A DNA stretch of 54,339 bases, from NCBI GenBank assembly GCA_964387775.1, contig CAYLZO010000005.1:1-54339 (forward strand), read 5' to 3'. The notes beneath the pieces are model-generated. The model did no database searches. It was given only the letters and a program-made list of their open reading frames with translations, and was not told the origin of the DNA. Below, one piece after another: positions 41,171 to 51,197 of the stretch; position 1 is the first letter of the stretch, and the number at the start of each line of letters is the position of its first letter. Position numbers and translations under genes: made by a program. Source of the DNA: CAYLZO01 sp964387775 (GTDB taxonomy: Bacteria; Chloroflexota; Anaerolineae; JAAYZQ01).

Positions 41171-41217
41171 AGTTTGTTGCTCCTTTTCTCGCGCGAATGA
41201 TAGGACTCTCTTCACTC

Positions 41218-41223
41218 ATTGTA
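41218..41223 (-). promoter_or_regulatory. Possible gap -10 element
   Basis: Minus strand TACAAT lies about 48 bases before the GTG start of gap. The upstream -35 position (CTGTGC or TGTGCC) is poor, so this is tentative. Confidence 0.4.
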
Positions 41224-41324
41224 ACATCAGATGGCCCCTGGCACAGGGCGGGGTCTGTTAGGATTGTGTTTGGGTTCCGTTGCTCAAGGTTGGAATTGGG
41301 TTGGAGGGTTATCGGGCAGAGACA

Positions 41325-41360
41325 AAAGAAAACCGCGCCAGCACTACTCTGCTGGCGCGG
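41325..41360 (-). terminator. Intrinsic terminator downstream of the small membrane protein gene
   Basis: CCGCGCCAGCA / TGCTGGCGCGG form a perfect 11-base stem with a 6-base loop, followed on the minus strand by TTTTCTTTTG. It ends the unit of the 67-residue membrane protein ahead of gap. Confidence 0.8.
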
Positions 41361-41371
41361 CCGATTTCCGT

Positions 41372-41400
41372 CATTCTGAGCGAAGCGAAGGATCTCGCTT
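41372..41400. repeat. TCATTCTGAGCGAAGCGAAGGATCTC interspersed repeat
   Basis: A single copy of a repeat of the type commonly scattered in intergenic DNA. Beyond it, to 41517, there is a small hairpin (GCCTGC / GCAGGC near 41418-41434) and no gene. Confidence 0.6.
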
Positions 41401-41517
41401 ATGTTGTGTGAAACCGCCTGCAGAGCGCAGGCAGAGATGCTTCTCTGGCCTGCGCAGTCCCTGCATCCAGGGGACCATCCAGGACGACATCCGGTAGAGA
41501 ACTTGTGCTCGCCTGTC

Positions 41518-41721
41518 CTAGAAGGAAAGTCGAAGCCAGTCGGTGCCGGTGCAGGTGCCACACACCAGCAGGATAAAGATAAAGAGCAGGATCATGCCGC
41601 AGCCGAGGCCACCGCACGACGCCCCCCGGCCAAAGCCAAAGCGGTCCTGGAGAAAGTCAAAGAGGGCCGTAATAAACGCCAGCCTCAGAAGCCCACCCAA
41701 ACAACCCGGTCGTCGATCCAT
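41518..41721 (-). CDS. Small Gly/Cys-rich membrane protein (67 aa)
   Basis: This short protein has one or two hydrophobic segments: LLRLAFITALFDFLQDRFGF and GMILLFIFILLVCGT. A glycine/cysteine motif (FGFGRGASCGGLGCG) lies between them. AAAGGAG lies 10-12 bases before the ATG, and an intrinsic terminator follows, so it looks expressed. I do not recognise a named family and assign no function. It lies downstream of the nuo operon on the same strand but is separated by a hairpin and a MITE-like element. Confidence 0.65.
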   Translation of the reverse strand: MDRRPGCLGGLLRLAFITALFDFLQDRFGFGRGASCGGLGCGMILLFIFILLVCGTCTGTDWLRLSF

Positions 41722-41770
41722 GTCAAAACCACTCCTTTCGTTTTGCCGGCTCTCGCCGGCCTACAAGAGA

Positions 41771-41804
41771 AAACGCCAGGGGCGGTGGTCGTGCCCCTGA
41801 CGTT
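41771..41804 (-). terminator. Hairpin with T-rich tail upstream of the small membrane protein gene
   Basis: Minus strand AACGTCAGGGGC / GCCCCTGGCGTT (12 pairs, one G-U) is followed by TTCTCTTG. It could end read-through from nuoN or act as an attenuator in the leader of the 67-residue gene. Confidence 0.6.
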
Positions 41805-41861
41805 ATACGCGGAAAACCGCTGCAGGTTGCGCGCTAGCATGACCTTTGACCGCGAACGAAT

Positions 41862-42008
41862 TAATTGTAGAACTGAAAACTTTGCGCCCATGCCGTGCGC
41901 GTTTGGATGCACACATCACTCTCTCGTGGGCGATATAGACTCAATTCCGGGCTCCAATCAGCCGCATGGTGGGCGACTTTGCACCTCCGAATTCCAGTTC
42001 TACAATTA
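41862..42008. mobile_element. MITE-like element with 14-base terminal inverted repeats and TA ends
   Basis: TAATTGTAGAACTG (41862-41875) and CAGTTCTACAATTA (41995-42008) are exact inverted copies enclosing about 120 bases with no gene. If TA is the duplicated target, the element ends ATTGTAGAACTG, fitting an IS630/mariner-type target choice. It lies just downstream of nuoN. Apart from this element and the hairpin at 41771-41804, the stretch 41722-42032 holds nothing recognisable. Confidence 0.65.
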
Positions 42009-42032
42009 CTTTGAGGGTGGTCAAACCTCATG

Positions 42033-43565
42033 CTAGAAGGCGGCCAGCATCTGGATCGAGTCGGTGGCAAAGCGGATGAAGGGCTCGGGGTAGATGCCCA
42101 CCAGCAGAATGCCCGCCGCCGCCAGCAAGAGGCCGAACTTGAGGCCCGAGGACAGCGTCACGGCCTCGGCGCCCTCGGCGGCCGGCTCAAAGAACATGTA
42201 GCGCACGACGTTCAGATAGTAGAACGCGGCAATGACGCTGGTCACGATGCCCACCAGGGCCAGGGCAAAGGTCTGCGGCTGGTTGGCCTGGATGGCCGAG
42301 CCAAAGACGAAAAACTTGCCCAAAAAGCCGCCGGTCCCGGGCACTCCGGCCAGCGAGAGCAGGGCGATAAAGAGCACCCCGGCGATCAGAGGCGCGCGCT
42401 TGACCAGCCCTCGATAATCCTCGATCTCGGTCGAGCCGGTGGCGCTTTCAAAGGCGATGACGGCCAGGAACGCGGCCAGGTTGGTAAAGAGGTAGGCAAA
42501 GAGGTAAAAGAGCGTGCCGTTGAGGCCCAAGAAGGAGCTCTGGACGCCGGGCGCCAGGGTGACGACGCCGATGATGATATAGCCCGCCTGGGCGATGCTC
42601 GAGTAGGCCAGCATGCGCTTGATGTTGGTCTGGCGCAGGGCGATGAGATTGCCCAGGAACATGGAGATGATGGACAGGGCCATAAGCAGGTTCTGCCAGC
42701 CGATGCGCAGTTGGTTCTCGGCCACCCAGACCGACAGCCAGTACATGGGCAGTGCCGTGAGAAAGACGCGGATGAGGATGGCAAAGCCCGCCGCCTTGGA
42801 ACCGACCGACAGGAAGGCCGTCACCGGGGTGGGCGCACCCTCGTAGGTGTCGGGCGCCCACTGGTGGAAGGGGGCCAGCACGATCTTGAAGCCAAAGCCG
42901 GCCAGCACGGGGATGATGGCCGCCACGGCCAGGGTGTCGAGTCCCGATCCGGCGGGCACCTCGCGCAGCGCCTCGGCGATGCCGGCCAGGCTCGTGGTCC
43001 CGGTCGCGCCGTAGAGCAGCGAGATGCCGTAGAGCATGACGGCCGAGGTCACGGCGCCGTAGAGGAAATACTTGATGCCCGCCTCGTTCGATTTCTCGTC
43101 GTGGCGCAGGTAACCGGCCAGCACGTAGGACGTGATACTCAGGAACTCCATCGAGAGATAGACCGAGATGAGGTCCGTCGCCGACGAGGCCAGGCTGATG
43201 GCCAATCCGGCGAAAACGACCAGGGAATAGAACTCGCCGCGGTAGGGCGTCCGCCCCTTGAGGTAGGGCACCGAGGCCAGGACGACGAGGATCACCGTGC
43301 CGATAGCAATGACCTTGAAGAACAGGGCAAAGGGGTCCACGGCCATCACGGCCAGGACGGCGGTCTCGGGCGTGCCCCACAGCAGGAGGGTGGCGGCCAG
43401 GGCCAGCACCAGTCCGGCGAGGGCCAGGCCCGGCACCCAGCGGCCCTTGGCCTCCTCGTTGGCCGGATCGTCGGCCCAGACAAAGTCCACGATCAGGACC
43501 ACCAGCCCGGTGAGGAGCAGGAGCAATTCAGGTGAGAGCAGTCGCAACGTTTCACCTAGGTTCAA
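42033..43565 (-). CDS. nuoN: NADH-quinone oxidoreductase subunit N
   Basis: This antiporter-like proton-pumping subunit of respiratory complex I has 510 residues and about 14 membrane helices. The conserved core includes EFLSITSYVLAGYLR with the key Glu, the Lys-containing segment GFGFKIVLAPFHQWAPDTYE and RMLAYSSIAQAGYIIIG. The start is TTG at 43565: GGAGGTGAG lies 5-7 bases upstream and no ATG is available before the conserved LLSPELLLLLTGLVV. It is the last gene of the nuo run and is separated from nuoM by a perfect hairpin. Confidence 0.95.
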   Translation of the reverse strand: MNLGETLRLLSPELLLLLTGLVVLIVDFVWADDPANEEAKGRWVPGLALAGLVLALAATLLLWGTPETAVLAVMAVDPFALFFKVIAIGTVILVVLASVPYLKGRTPYRGEFYSLVVFAGLAISLASSATDLISVYLSMEFLSITSYVLAGYLRHDEKSNEAGIKYFLYGAVTSAVMLYGISLLYGATGTTSLAGIAEALREVPAGSGLDTLAVAAIIPVLAGFGFKIVLAPFHQWAPDTYEGAPTPVTAFLSVGSKAAGFAILIRVFLTALPMYWLSVWVAENQLRIGWQNLLMALSIISMFLGNLIALRQTNIKRMLAYSSIAQAGYIIIGVVTLAPGVQSSFLGLNGTLFYLFAYLFTNLAAFLAVIAFESATGSTEIEDYRGLVKRAPLIAGVLFIALLSLAGVPGTGGFLGKFFVFGSAIQANQPQTFALALVGIVTSVIAAFYYLNVVRYMFFEPAAEGAEAVTLSSGLKFGLLLAAAGILLVGIYPEPFIRFATDSIQMLAAF

Positions 43566-43589
43566 AACTCACCTCCAGACCTATCAAAC

Positions 43590-43614
43590 CCGCGCGAAGG
43601 TTGCCTTCGCGCGG
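43590..43614 (-). repeat. Perfect 11-base-pair hairpin between nuoM and nuoN
   Basis: CCGCGCGAAGG-TTG-CCTTCGCGCGG lies in the 57-base gap between two nuo genes. On the coding strand no T-run follows, so it is more likely an mRNA processing or stabilising element than a terminator. Confidence 0.7.
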
Positions 43615-43622
43615 ATCGTTTT

Positions 43623-45234
43623 CTACCCGCCGAACAGCATCTGGGAGAAGCTGTTAAAGAACTCGACGATGGGCGTGGGATAGACGCCAAAGCCGATCAT
43701 GAACAGCACTAGCGGCCACATCGTCACCTTTTCGAAGGCCAGCAGGTCCTTCAGCTCGGCGCCGTGGCTGATCTCTTTCCACTTTTCCGGGCTAAAATCG
43801 CCGAGAAAGACGTACTGGACGATCTTCCACAGGATGTAGGCCGCTGTGACCACGATGCCGACGACGCCGATGGCGGCCATCACGGGCATGATCTCGAAGG
43901 CGCCCCGGAAGACAAAGAACTCGGCCCAGAAGCCGGCCAGGCCGGGCAGGCCCAGGCTGGCCAGGGCGGTGACCATAAAGATGCCATAGTAGTAAGGCGT
44001 GGCCTTGCCCAGCCCGCCAAAGGCTTTCAGGTCGCGGGTGTGCGACCGCTCGTAAATCACGCCGACCAGGAAAAAGAGGCCGCCGGTGATGATGCCGTGG
44101 TTGAACATCTGGAGGGCGGCACCGTTGGTGGCCATGGCCGCCGCGCCCCGCTCGCCCGCCTGATCGCTTGAAGGACCAGAATTNNNNNNNNNNGACGACC
44201 GGAATGGCCGCCGCATCGGCAAAGGCTTCCTGGCCATAGCCCGCCGCAGCCGCCGCCGCGCCCAGCATAAAATAGCCCATGTGGCTCACCGAGGAGTAGG
44301 CAATGAGCCGTTTCAAATCCCACTGGGCCATGCAGACCAGCGCCCCGTAGATGATGCTAAAGAGGGCCAGGATGGGGATGACCGGCACCTCCCGGCAGTA
44401 GAATTGAAACTGGCGGGGAAAGACGGGCAGGGCGATGCGCAACATGCCGTAGCCGCCCAACTTGAGCAGCACGCCGGCCAGGATGACGCTGCCGGCCGTC
44501 GGCGCGGCGGTGTGGGCGTCGGGCAACCAGGTGTGGAAGGGCCAGAGCGGCACCTTGATGGCAAAGGCGATGAAAAAGGCCCAGAAGGCCAGGGTGGCGA
44601 TCCAGTCCACGCCGTTGAACAGGTTGCCGCCGAGCCGAGACAGCTCGACGATGCTGAACGTGCCGTGGTAGAAGTAAAGGCCCAGAATGGCCAGCAACAT
44701 GCCCACGCTGCCGATCAGGGTGTAGAGGAAGAACTTGATGGCCGAGTACTGGGGGCGGTCCTTGGCCTTGCCCCAGATGCCGATGAGCAGGTACATGGGC
44801 ACCAGGCCGATCTCCCAAAAGACGTAAAAGAGCACCAGGTCCAGCGAGACAAAGACGCCGAACATGCCCATCTCCAGCAGCAGGAAGAGCAGGAAGAACT
44901 CTTTGACCCGCTTTTCGATGGTGTACGACGAGTAGATCAGGCCCAGCGTGGTCAGCAGCGACGTCAGGAAGATCAGCGGGATGCTCAACCCGTCGGCGCC
45001 GACCCGGTAAAAGACGTTGAGGGCGGGAATCCAGTCGGCCTCAAAGAGGTACTGGAGGCCGCCGGCCGCCTTGTCGTAGCCGAACCAGAGCAGGATCGAC
45101 AGCAGCAGCGCGATGACGCTGACGCCGATGGCCGTCTGCTTGATGGTCCGCTCGTCGTCGCTGGGAATGAGCAGGATGAGCACCACGCCCAGGAGCGGCG
45201 CAAAGGTGATAAACGTTAGAAGCATGTTGTCCAT
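43623..45234 (-). CDS. nuoM: NADH-quinone oxidoreductase subunit M (interrupted by an assembly gap)
   Basis: This second antiporter-like subunit of complex I carries the expected motifs before the gap: EIGLVPMYLLIGIWG with the key Glu, AIKVPLWPFHTWLPDAH with the key Lys, and RLIAYSSVSHMGYF. After the gap it has LQMFNHGIITGGLFFLVGV and LPGLAGFWAEFFVF. A run of 10 Ns (44184-44193) splits it; the total of 1612 bases is not a multiple of three, so the N count is a placeholder and not a real frameshift. GAGGAGG precedes the ATG at 45234. A repeat-like segment (GPSSDQAGERG) directly follows the gap, hinting that a repeat caused the break. Confidence 0.92.
44184..44193. other. Assembly gap (10 N)
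   Basis: A run of ten unknown bases inside nuoM. The flanking sequence joins the same gene on both sides but in different frames. Confidence 1.
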
Positions 45235-45261
45235 CTATATCCTCCTCGGTGAGAATGCCTT

Positions 45262-47436
<2,175 letters not shown>

Positions 47437-47466
47437 TAGCTCCCTCCGGGACGAGTCCCGCCGTTA

Positions 47467-47784
47467 TTACAGTTTCAGTGTGTCTACTTGTTCGACGTCC
47501 ACCGTGCGGCGGTTGCGGTAGACAGAGATGATCAGGGCCAGGCCCACGGCGGCTTCGGCGGCGGCCACGGTGATGACGATGATGGCAAACACCTGGCCGG
47601 CGAGGGTGCCCCGGGCTACCTCGTTGTTGCGCCAGAAGGCGAGCAGGTTGATGTTGACAGAGTTGAGCATCAACTCGACGCCCATGAGGACGCCGATGGC
47701 GTTGCGGCGGGAGAGCGCGCCATAGAAGCCGATGCAAAAGAGCGCGGCAGCGACGATCAGATACCAGGACAGCGGGACAGCCAT
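47467..47784 (-). CDS. nuoK: NADH-quinone oxidoreductase subunit K
   Basis: This small membrane subunit of complex I has 105 residues and three helices, with the conserved Glu residues in MGVELMLNSVNINL and AAAEAAVGLALII. Length and pattern are typical. AGGGAGG lies ahead of the ATG at 47784. It lies between nuoJ (15 bases) and nuoL (30 bases) in the standard J-K-L order. Confidence 0.96.
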   Translation of the reverse strand: MAVPLSWYLIVAAALFCIGFYGALSRRNAIGVLMGVELMLNSVNINLLAFWRNNEVARGTLAGQVFAIIVITVAAAEAAVGLALIISVYRNRRTVDVEQVDTLKL

Positions 47785-47799
47785 AGCCTTTCTCCCTCC

Positions 47800-48303
47800 C
47801 TACTTCTCTCGGGCGATGATGACGGCCCCGACCAGGGCCACCAGCAGCAGCACAGAGGCGACCTCAAAGGGCAGCACGAACTGGTTGGGGTCCACCAGGG
47901 CTTGCCCCAGCCGGCTGATGGCGTCCTCGGGCACGTCGGCCGTAGCTGTGGGCCAGTTCGCCGAGAGGAGTACAAAGGCCAGCACGACAAAGAGCGCCAG
48001 CGCGGCGACCAGCCCGATGAGCCACTGCTCGTTGCTGGCCCGATACTCGGCCGACATCATCCGCTGCGAGAGCATGATGGCAAATACGATGAGAATGGCG
48101 ATGGCCCCGACGTAGACCAGGATCTGGATCATCGCCAGCAACTCGACTTCGAGCAGAACGTAGAACCCCGCCACCCCCACGAAAGAGAGGATCAAAAAGA
48201 GGGCGGCGTAAAAGAGCTTGCGGCTGGTCACGACGCCCAAGGCCCCGACCAGGGCAACCGCGCTCAGGATGATGAACACGACGTGGGACACGGTGAACTC
48301 CAT
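47800..48303 (-). CDS. nuoJ: NADH-quinone oxidoreductase subunit J
   Basis: This membrane subunit of complex I (167 aa) has five helices. The conserved segment SFVGVAGFYVLLEVELLAMI continues into QILVYVGAIAILIVFAIML, which holds the TMH3 pi-bulge region that couples quinone reduction to pumping. It lies 7 bases downstream of nuoH; nuoI, normally between H and J, is absent. Confidence 0.95.
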   Translation of the reverse strand: MEFTVSHVVFIILSAVALVGALGVVTSRKLFYAALFLILSFVGVAGFYVLLEVELLAMIQILVYVGAIAILIVFAIMLSQRMMSAEYRASNEQWLIGLVAALALFVVLAFVLLSANWPTATADVPEDAISRLGQALVDPNQFVLPFEVASVLLLVALVGAVIIAREK

Positions 48304-48310
48304 GGGCTGC

Positions 48311-49525
48311 CTACCTTTCCACGGCCGCGATGCGCTTCAAGGCGGGGGCCTGCTCGGCTCTGCGCGCCGCGCGGTTGACGATGAGGCCGGTCACGATCAG
48401 GACGACGACGCTGGCGACGAACATGATGGCCCCCCGGGCCAGCGGCTCCACCATGGGATCGGCGGGCAGCGGGATCTTGACCACCAACGCGGCCAGGAAG
48501 AGGTTGACCAGGGCCAGGGGCACCAGGAACTTCCAGGCGTAGCCGACGAGGTGGTCGAACCGCATGCGAGGGTAGGTGGCCCGGAACCAGAGCATCAAAA
48601 AGATGACAAAGGCGGCCTTGGCAAAGACGATGAAGGGGGTCAGGACGGGGGCCACGTTCTCCAGGCCAAAGAATTTCCAGCCCCCCATAAAGAGGGTCGC
48701 CATGACAATCCCGGCGGCGAACATGTTCACGTACTCGGCGATGAAAAACATGGCGAACTTCATGCCGCTGTATTCCACGATGTAGCCAGCCACCATCTCC
48801 GAGTCGGCCTCGATCAGGTCCACGGGCGAGCGGTTGGTCTCGGCCAGGGCGCTGATGAGAAAGATAAAGCCGGCGATGGGCATCACCACAAAGTAGGGGA
48901 CCGTCTGGGCCTCGACGATGCCCTGGGTAGACATAGTCTTGGTAAAGATGATGACGGCCAGGATGGAGAGCACCATCGGGATCTCGTAGGCCAGCAACTG
49001 GTTGACCACCCGAAAGCCGCTCAACAGCGCAAATTTATTTTTCGAGCCCCAGGCCGCGATCAAGACGGCCAGGACGTGGACCGAGCCCAGGGCGACGATG
49101 TAGAGGATGCCGACGTTGAGGTCTTGACCAACGACGCCGGGACCCCAGGGCAGCACCGCGTAGACGAGCAGCGAGGGGACGGCCACGATGAGTGGGGCCA
49201 GCATGTGGAGGGCCTTGTCCGCCTCGTCGGGGACAATGTCCTCCTTGGTCAGCATCTTGATGGCGTCGGCAAAGGCGATGGTCAGGCCGTAGGGCCAGGT
49301 CCGGTTGGGGCCGGGCCGGTCCTGCATGCGGGCAATGACCTTGCGCTCCATGGGCGTAAAGATGAGGACGGCCGCGACGCCCACGAGCACCAAAATGAGG
49401 ACCCCCAAAAAGTCGGCGATCAGGTTGACGGCCCAGGGCGGCAACCCCCAACTGGCCAGCAGGTCGCCCACCGTCTGCCCAAACCGAACCCAGAAGTTCA
49501 GAATGTAGTCAATGGCTTCTCCCAT
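48311..49525 (-). CDS. nuoH: NADH-quinone oxidoreductase subunit H
   Basis: This subunit forms the quinone-binding chamber at the foot of complex I. The 404-residue protein has ERKVIARMQDRPGPNRTWP (the invariant ERKxxxxxQxRxGPN), KEDIVPDEADK, AETNRSPVDLIEADSE (the quinone-site acidic loop, usually AExNRxPFDxxEaEsE) and EYVNMF. The helical pattern is normal. It directly follows nuoA in the operon, without the usual B, C, D, E, F and G genes. The intergenic space to nuoA holds an AATATC repeat. Confidence 0.96.
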   Translation of the reverse strand: MGEAIDYILNFWVRFGQTVGDLLASWGLPPWAVNLIADFLGVLILVLVGVAAVLIFTPMERKVIARMQDRPGPNRTWPYGLTIAFADAIKMLTKEDIVPDEADKALHMLAPLIVAVPSLLVYAVLPWGPGVVGQDLNVGILYIVALGSVHVLAVLIAAWGSKNKFALLSGFRVVNQLLAYEIPMVLSILAVIIFTKTMSTQGIVEAQTVPYFVVMPIAGFIFLISALAETNRSPVDLIEADSEMVAGYIVEYSGMKFAMFFIAEYVNMFAAGIVMATLFMGGWKFFGLENVAPVLTPFIVFAKAAFVIFLMLWFRATYPRMRFDHLVGYAWKFLVPLALVNLFLAALVVKIPLPADPMVEPLARGAIMFVASVVVLIVTGLIVNRAARRAEQAPALKRIAAVER

Positions 49526-49547
49526 ACGCTTCTCCTAGAGGTTGGTA

Positions 49548-49598
49548 CCCAATATCGAATATCCAATATCCGGGAACGGATATTGGATAGTGGATAGT
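49548..49598. repeat. AATATC repeat and hairpin between nuoA and nuoH
   Basis: CCCAATATCGAATATCCAATATC leads into a perfect hairpin CCAATATCC / GGATATTGG followed by GGATAGTGGATAGTGG units. It resembles the block at 8651-8673. Confidence 0.65.
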
Positions 49599-49600
49599 GG

Positions 49601-49957
49601 CTATTGTAGACGCAACGCTCCCTTGCGCCAGGCGTAGATCAATCCCACGGTCAAGATGCCGAGGAACAAGAAGGCTTCGGCCAAAGCCCACAGGCCCACC
49701 TTGTCGTAAGCGACCGCCCAGGGAAACAGAAACGCGGCCTCGATGTCGAAAACGACAAAGACCAGGGCATAGACGTAGTACTGGGCGCGGAACTGCACCC
49801 AGGTATCGCCCATAGTCTCCTGGCCGCACTCGTAGATTTCTGTCTTGACGGGGTTGGGCTTTTTGGGGCGCAGCAACCAGGCGAATCCCAAAGCAACGAA
49901 GGGGAAGATGAGCGCCACGACGACATAAACGCCGATAAAGTTATAGTCTGACAGCAA
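49601..49957 (-). CDS. nuoA: NADH-quinone oxidoreductase subunit A
   Basis: This small membrane subunit of complex I (118 aa, three helices) has the conserved YECGQETMGDTWVQFRAQYYVYALVFVVFDIE (here cited in parts: YECGQETMGD, QFRAQYYVYAL, VFDIEAAFLFPWA). The start is TTG at 49957 giving MLSDYNFIGVYV, with GGAGG 8 bases upstream; a GTG two codons earlier is too close to the ribosome binding site. It is the first gene of the nuo run and is preceded by a good promoter. Confidence 0.95.
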   Translation of the reverse strand: MLSDYNFIGVYVVVALIFPFVALGFAWLLRPKKPNPVKTEIYECGQETMGDTWVQFRAQYYVYALVFVVFDIEAAFLFPWAVAYDKVGLWALAEAFLFLGILTVGLIYAWRKGALRLQ

Positions 49958-49994
49958 CGTCACACCCTCCTTATGATGGTTACGAACGCCCGCT

Positions 49995-50023
49995 ATTATG
50001 CCACAAGTCCAGCGAAAGCGCAA
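49995..50023 (-). promoter_or_regulatory. nuo operon promoter
   Basis: Minus strand TTGCGC (50023-50018) and CATAAT (50000-49995), 17 bases apart, about 38 bases before nuoA. It shows that the operon really begins with nuoA. Confidence 0.75.
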
Positions 50024-50141
50024 GTTCTAAATATCACTATCCCGAAGCTGTGTACGTTTTCGACCTTCCGGGAAGGGTCAACGTGCCCCCTTTGTTGGTG
50101 CATGGGTGGGGTGGTTTCTTTTCTGGTGCCGACAGGCGTGT

Positions 50142-50147
50142 TATAAT
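50142..50147 (+). promoter_or_regulatory. -10 element of the FemX pair
   Basis: A perfect TATAAT ends 6 bases before the ATG at 50154, so transcription should begin at or next to the start codon. No good -35 box is visible (TTTTCT or TTTCTG). Confidence 0.6.
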
Positions 50148-50153
50148 CTGAAC

Positions 50154-51197
50154 ATGATGACTACCATGCAAACGTTCGACGAGCTCCAAGATCGAGCTGC
50201 CTGGGACGAGTTCGTCGCGGCCCGGGGGGGGCACCTCTTGCAGAGTTGGGCCTGGGGCGAGCTCAAAACCCGCTTTGGCTGGCGTGTCCGCCGCCTGGCC
50301 GGGGGATCGAGCGGCGCCCAGCTCCTGTTCCGGCCCGTGCCCGCCGGCCTGGGCACCATCGCCTACGTGCCCAAGGGGCCGGTGGCCGACCTGGACGACG
50401 AGCCGGTTCTCCGCCGCCTGTTGCAGGCCATCGAGTCCCTCGCCCGGCAGGAGCAGGCCATCTGCCTCAAGATCGAGCCAGACCGGGCATACGACCCGGC
50501 CCTGGCCGGCCGGCTGCAAGCCCTCGGGTTCCGCCCCAGCCCGCAGACCATCCAGCCGCAGCGCACCCTCGTGGTCAAGCTGGACGCCGAGCCGGACGAG
50601 ATCTTGATGCGGATGAAATCGAAAACCCGCTACAACATCCGGCTGGCGGGGCGCAAGGACGTCACCGTCCGCCGCGGCGACGAAAGGGACCTGCCAGCCT
50701 TCTACAACCTCATGGAAGCCACGGCCGAGCGGGACGGCTTTGGCATCCACAGCCAGGCCTACTACCGGGCCGCCCACGAGCTTTTCCTGCCCTCGGGCCA
50801 CGGCTGCCTGCTGCTGGCCGAGTACCAGGGGCAACTCCTGGCCGGGCTGGTCGCTTTCGCCTTTGGCGACACGGCCATTTACATGTACGGCGCTTCGTCC
50901 GACGAGCACCGCAACCGGATGCCCACCTACTTCCTCCAGTGGGAGGCCATGCGCTGGGCCCAGGAGCAGGGCTGCCGGTTCTACGACCTGTGGGGCGTGC
51001 CCGACGCCGACGAAGAGACGCTGGAGGCCGAGTTCACCGAGCGCAGTGACGGGCTGTGGGGCGTCTACCGCTTCAAACGGGGCTTTGGCGGGCGGCTGGT
51101 GCGCTGGGCCGACACCCACGACCTGGTCTACGCGCCGCTCCGCTACCGGCTCTACACGGCGGCCGTCCGGTGGAACCAACGCGGGCAGGGCGATTGA
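50154..51197 (+). CDS. FemX/FemAB-like peptidoglycan aminoacyltransferase (copy 1)
   Basis: This member of the FemABX family (double GNAT fold) adds amino acids from aminoacyl-tRNA to the lipid II stem peptide in known members. The 347-residue protein has the family core HLLQSWAWGELKTRFGW, MKSKTRYNIRLAGRKDV (acceptor loop) and IYMYGASSDEHRNRMPTYFL followed by QWEAMRWAQEQGCRFYDLWG. Start: ATG at 50154, next ATG one codon later; there is no ribosome binding site, and the -10 box position suggests a leaderless mRNA. Its stop overlaps the start of copy 2 (TGATG), so the two are translationally coupled. Which amino acid is added is unknown. Confidence 0.9.
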   Translation: MMTTMQTFDELQDRAAWDEFVAARGGHLLQSWAWGELKTRFGWRVRRLAGGSSGAQLLFRPVPAGLGTIAYVPKGPVADLDDEPVLRRLLQAIESLARQEQAICLKIEPDRAYDPALAGRLQALGFRPSPQTIQPQRTLVVKLDAEPDEILMRMKSKTRYNIRLAGRKDVTVRRGDERDLPAFYNLMEATAERDGFGIHSQAYYRAAHELFLPSGHGCLLLAEYQGQLLAGLVAFAFGDTAIYMYGASSDEHRNRMPTYFLQWEAMRWAQEQGCRFYDLWGVPDADEETLEAEFTERSDGLWGVYRFKRGFGGRLVRWADTHDLVYAPLRYRLYTAAVRWNQRGQGD

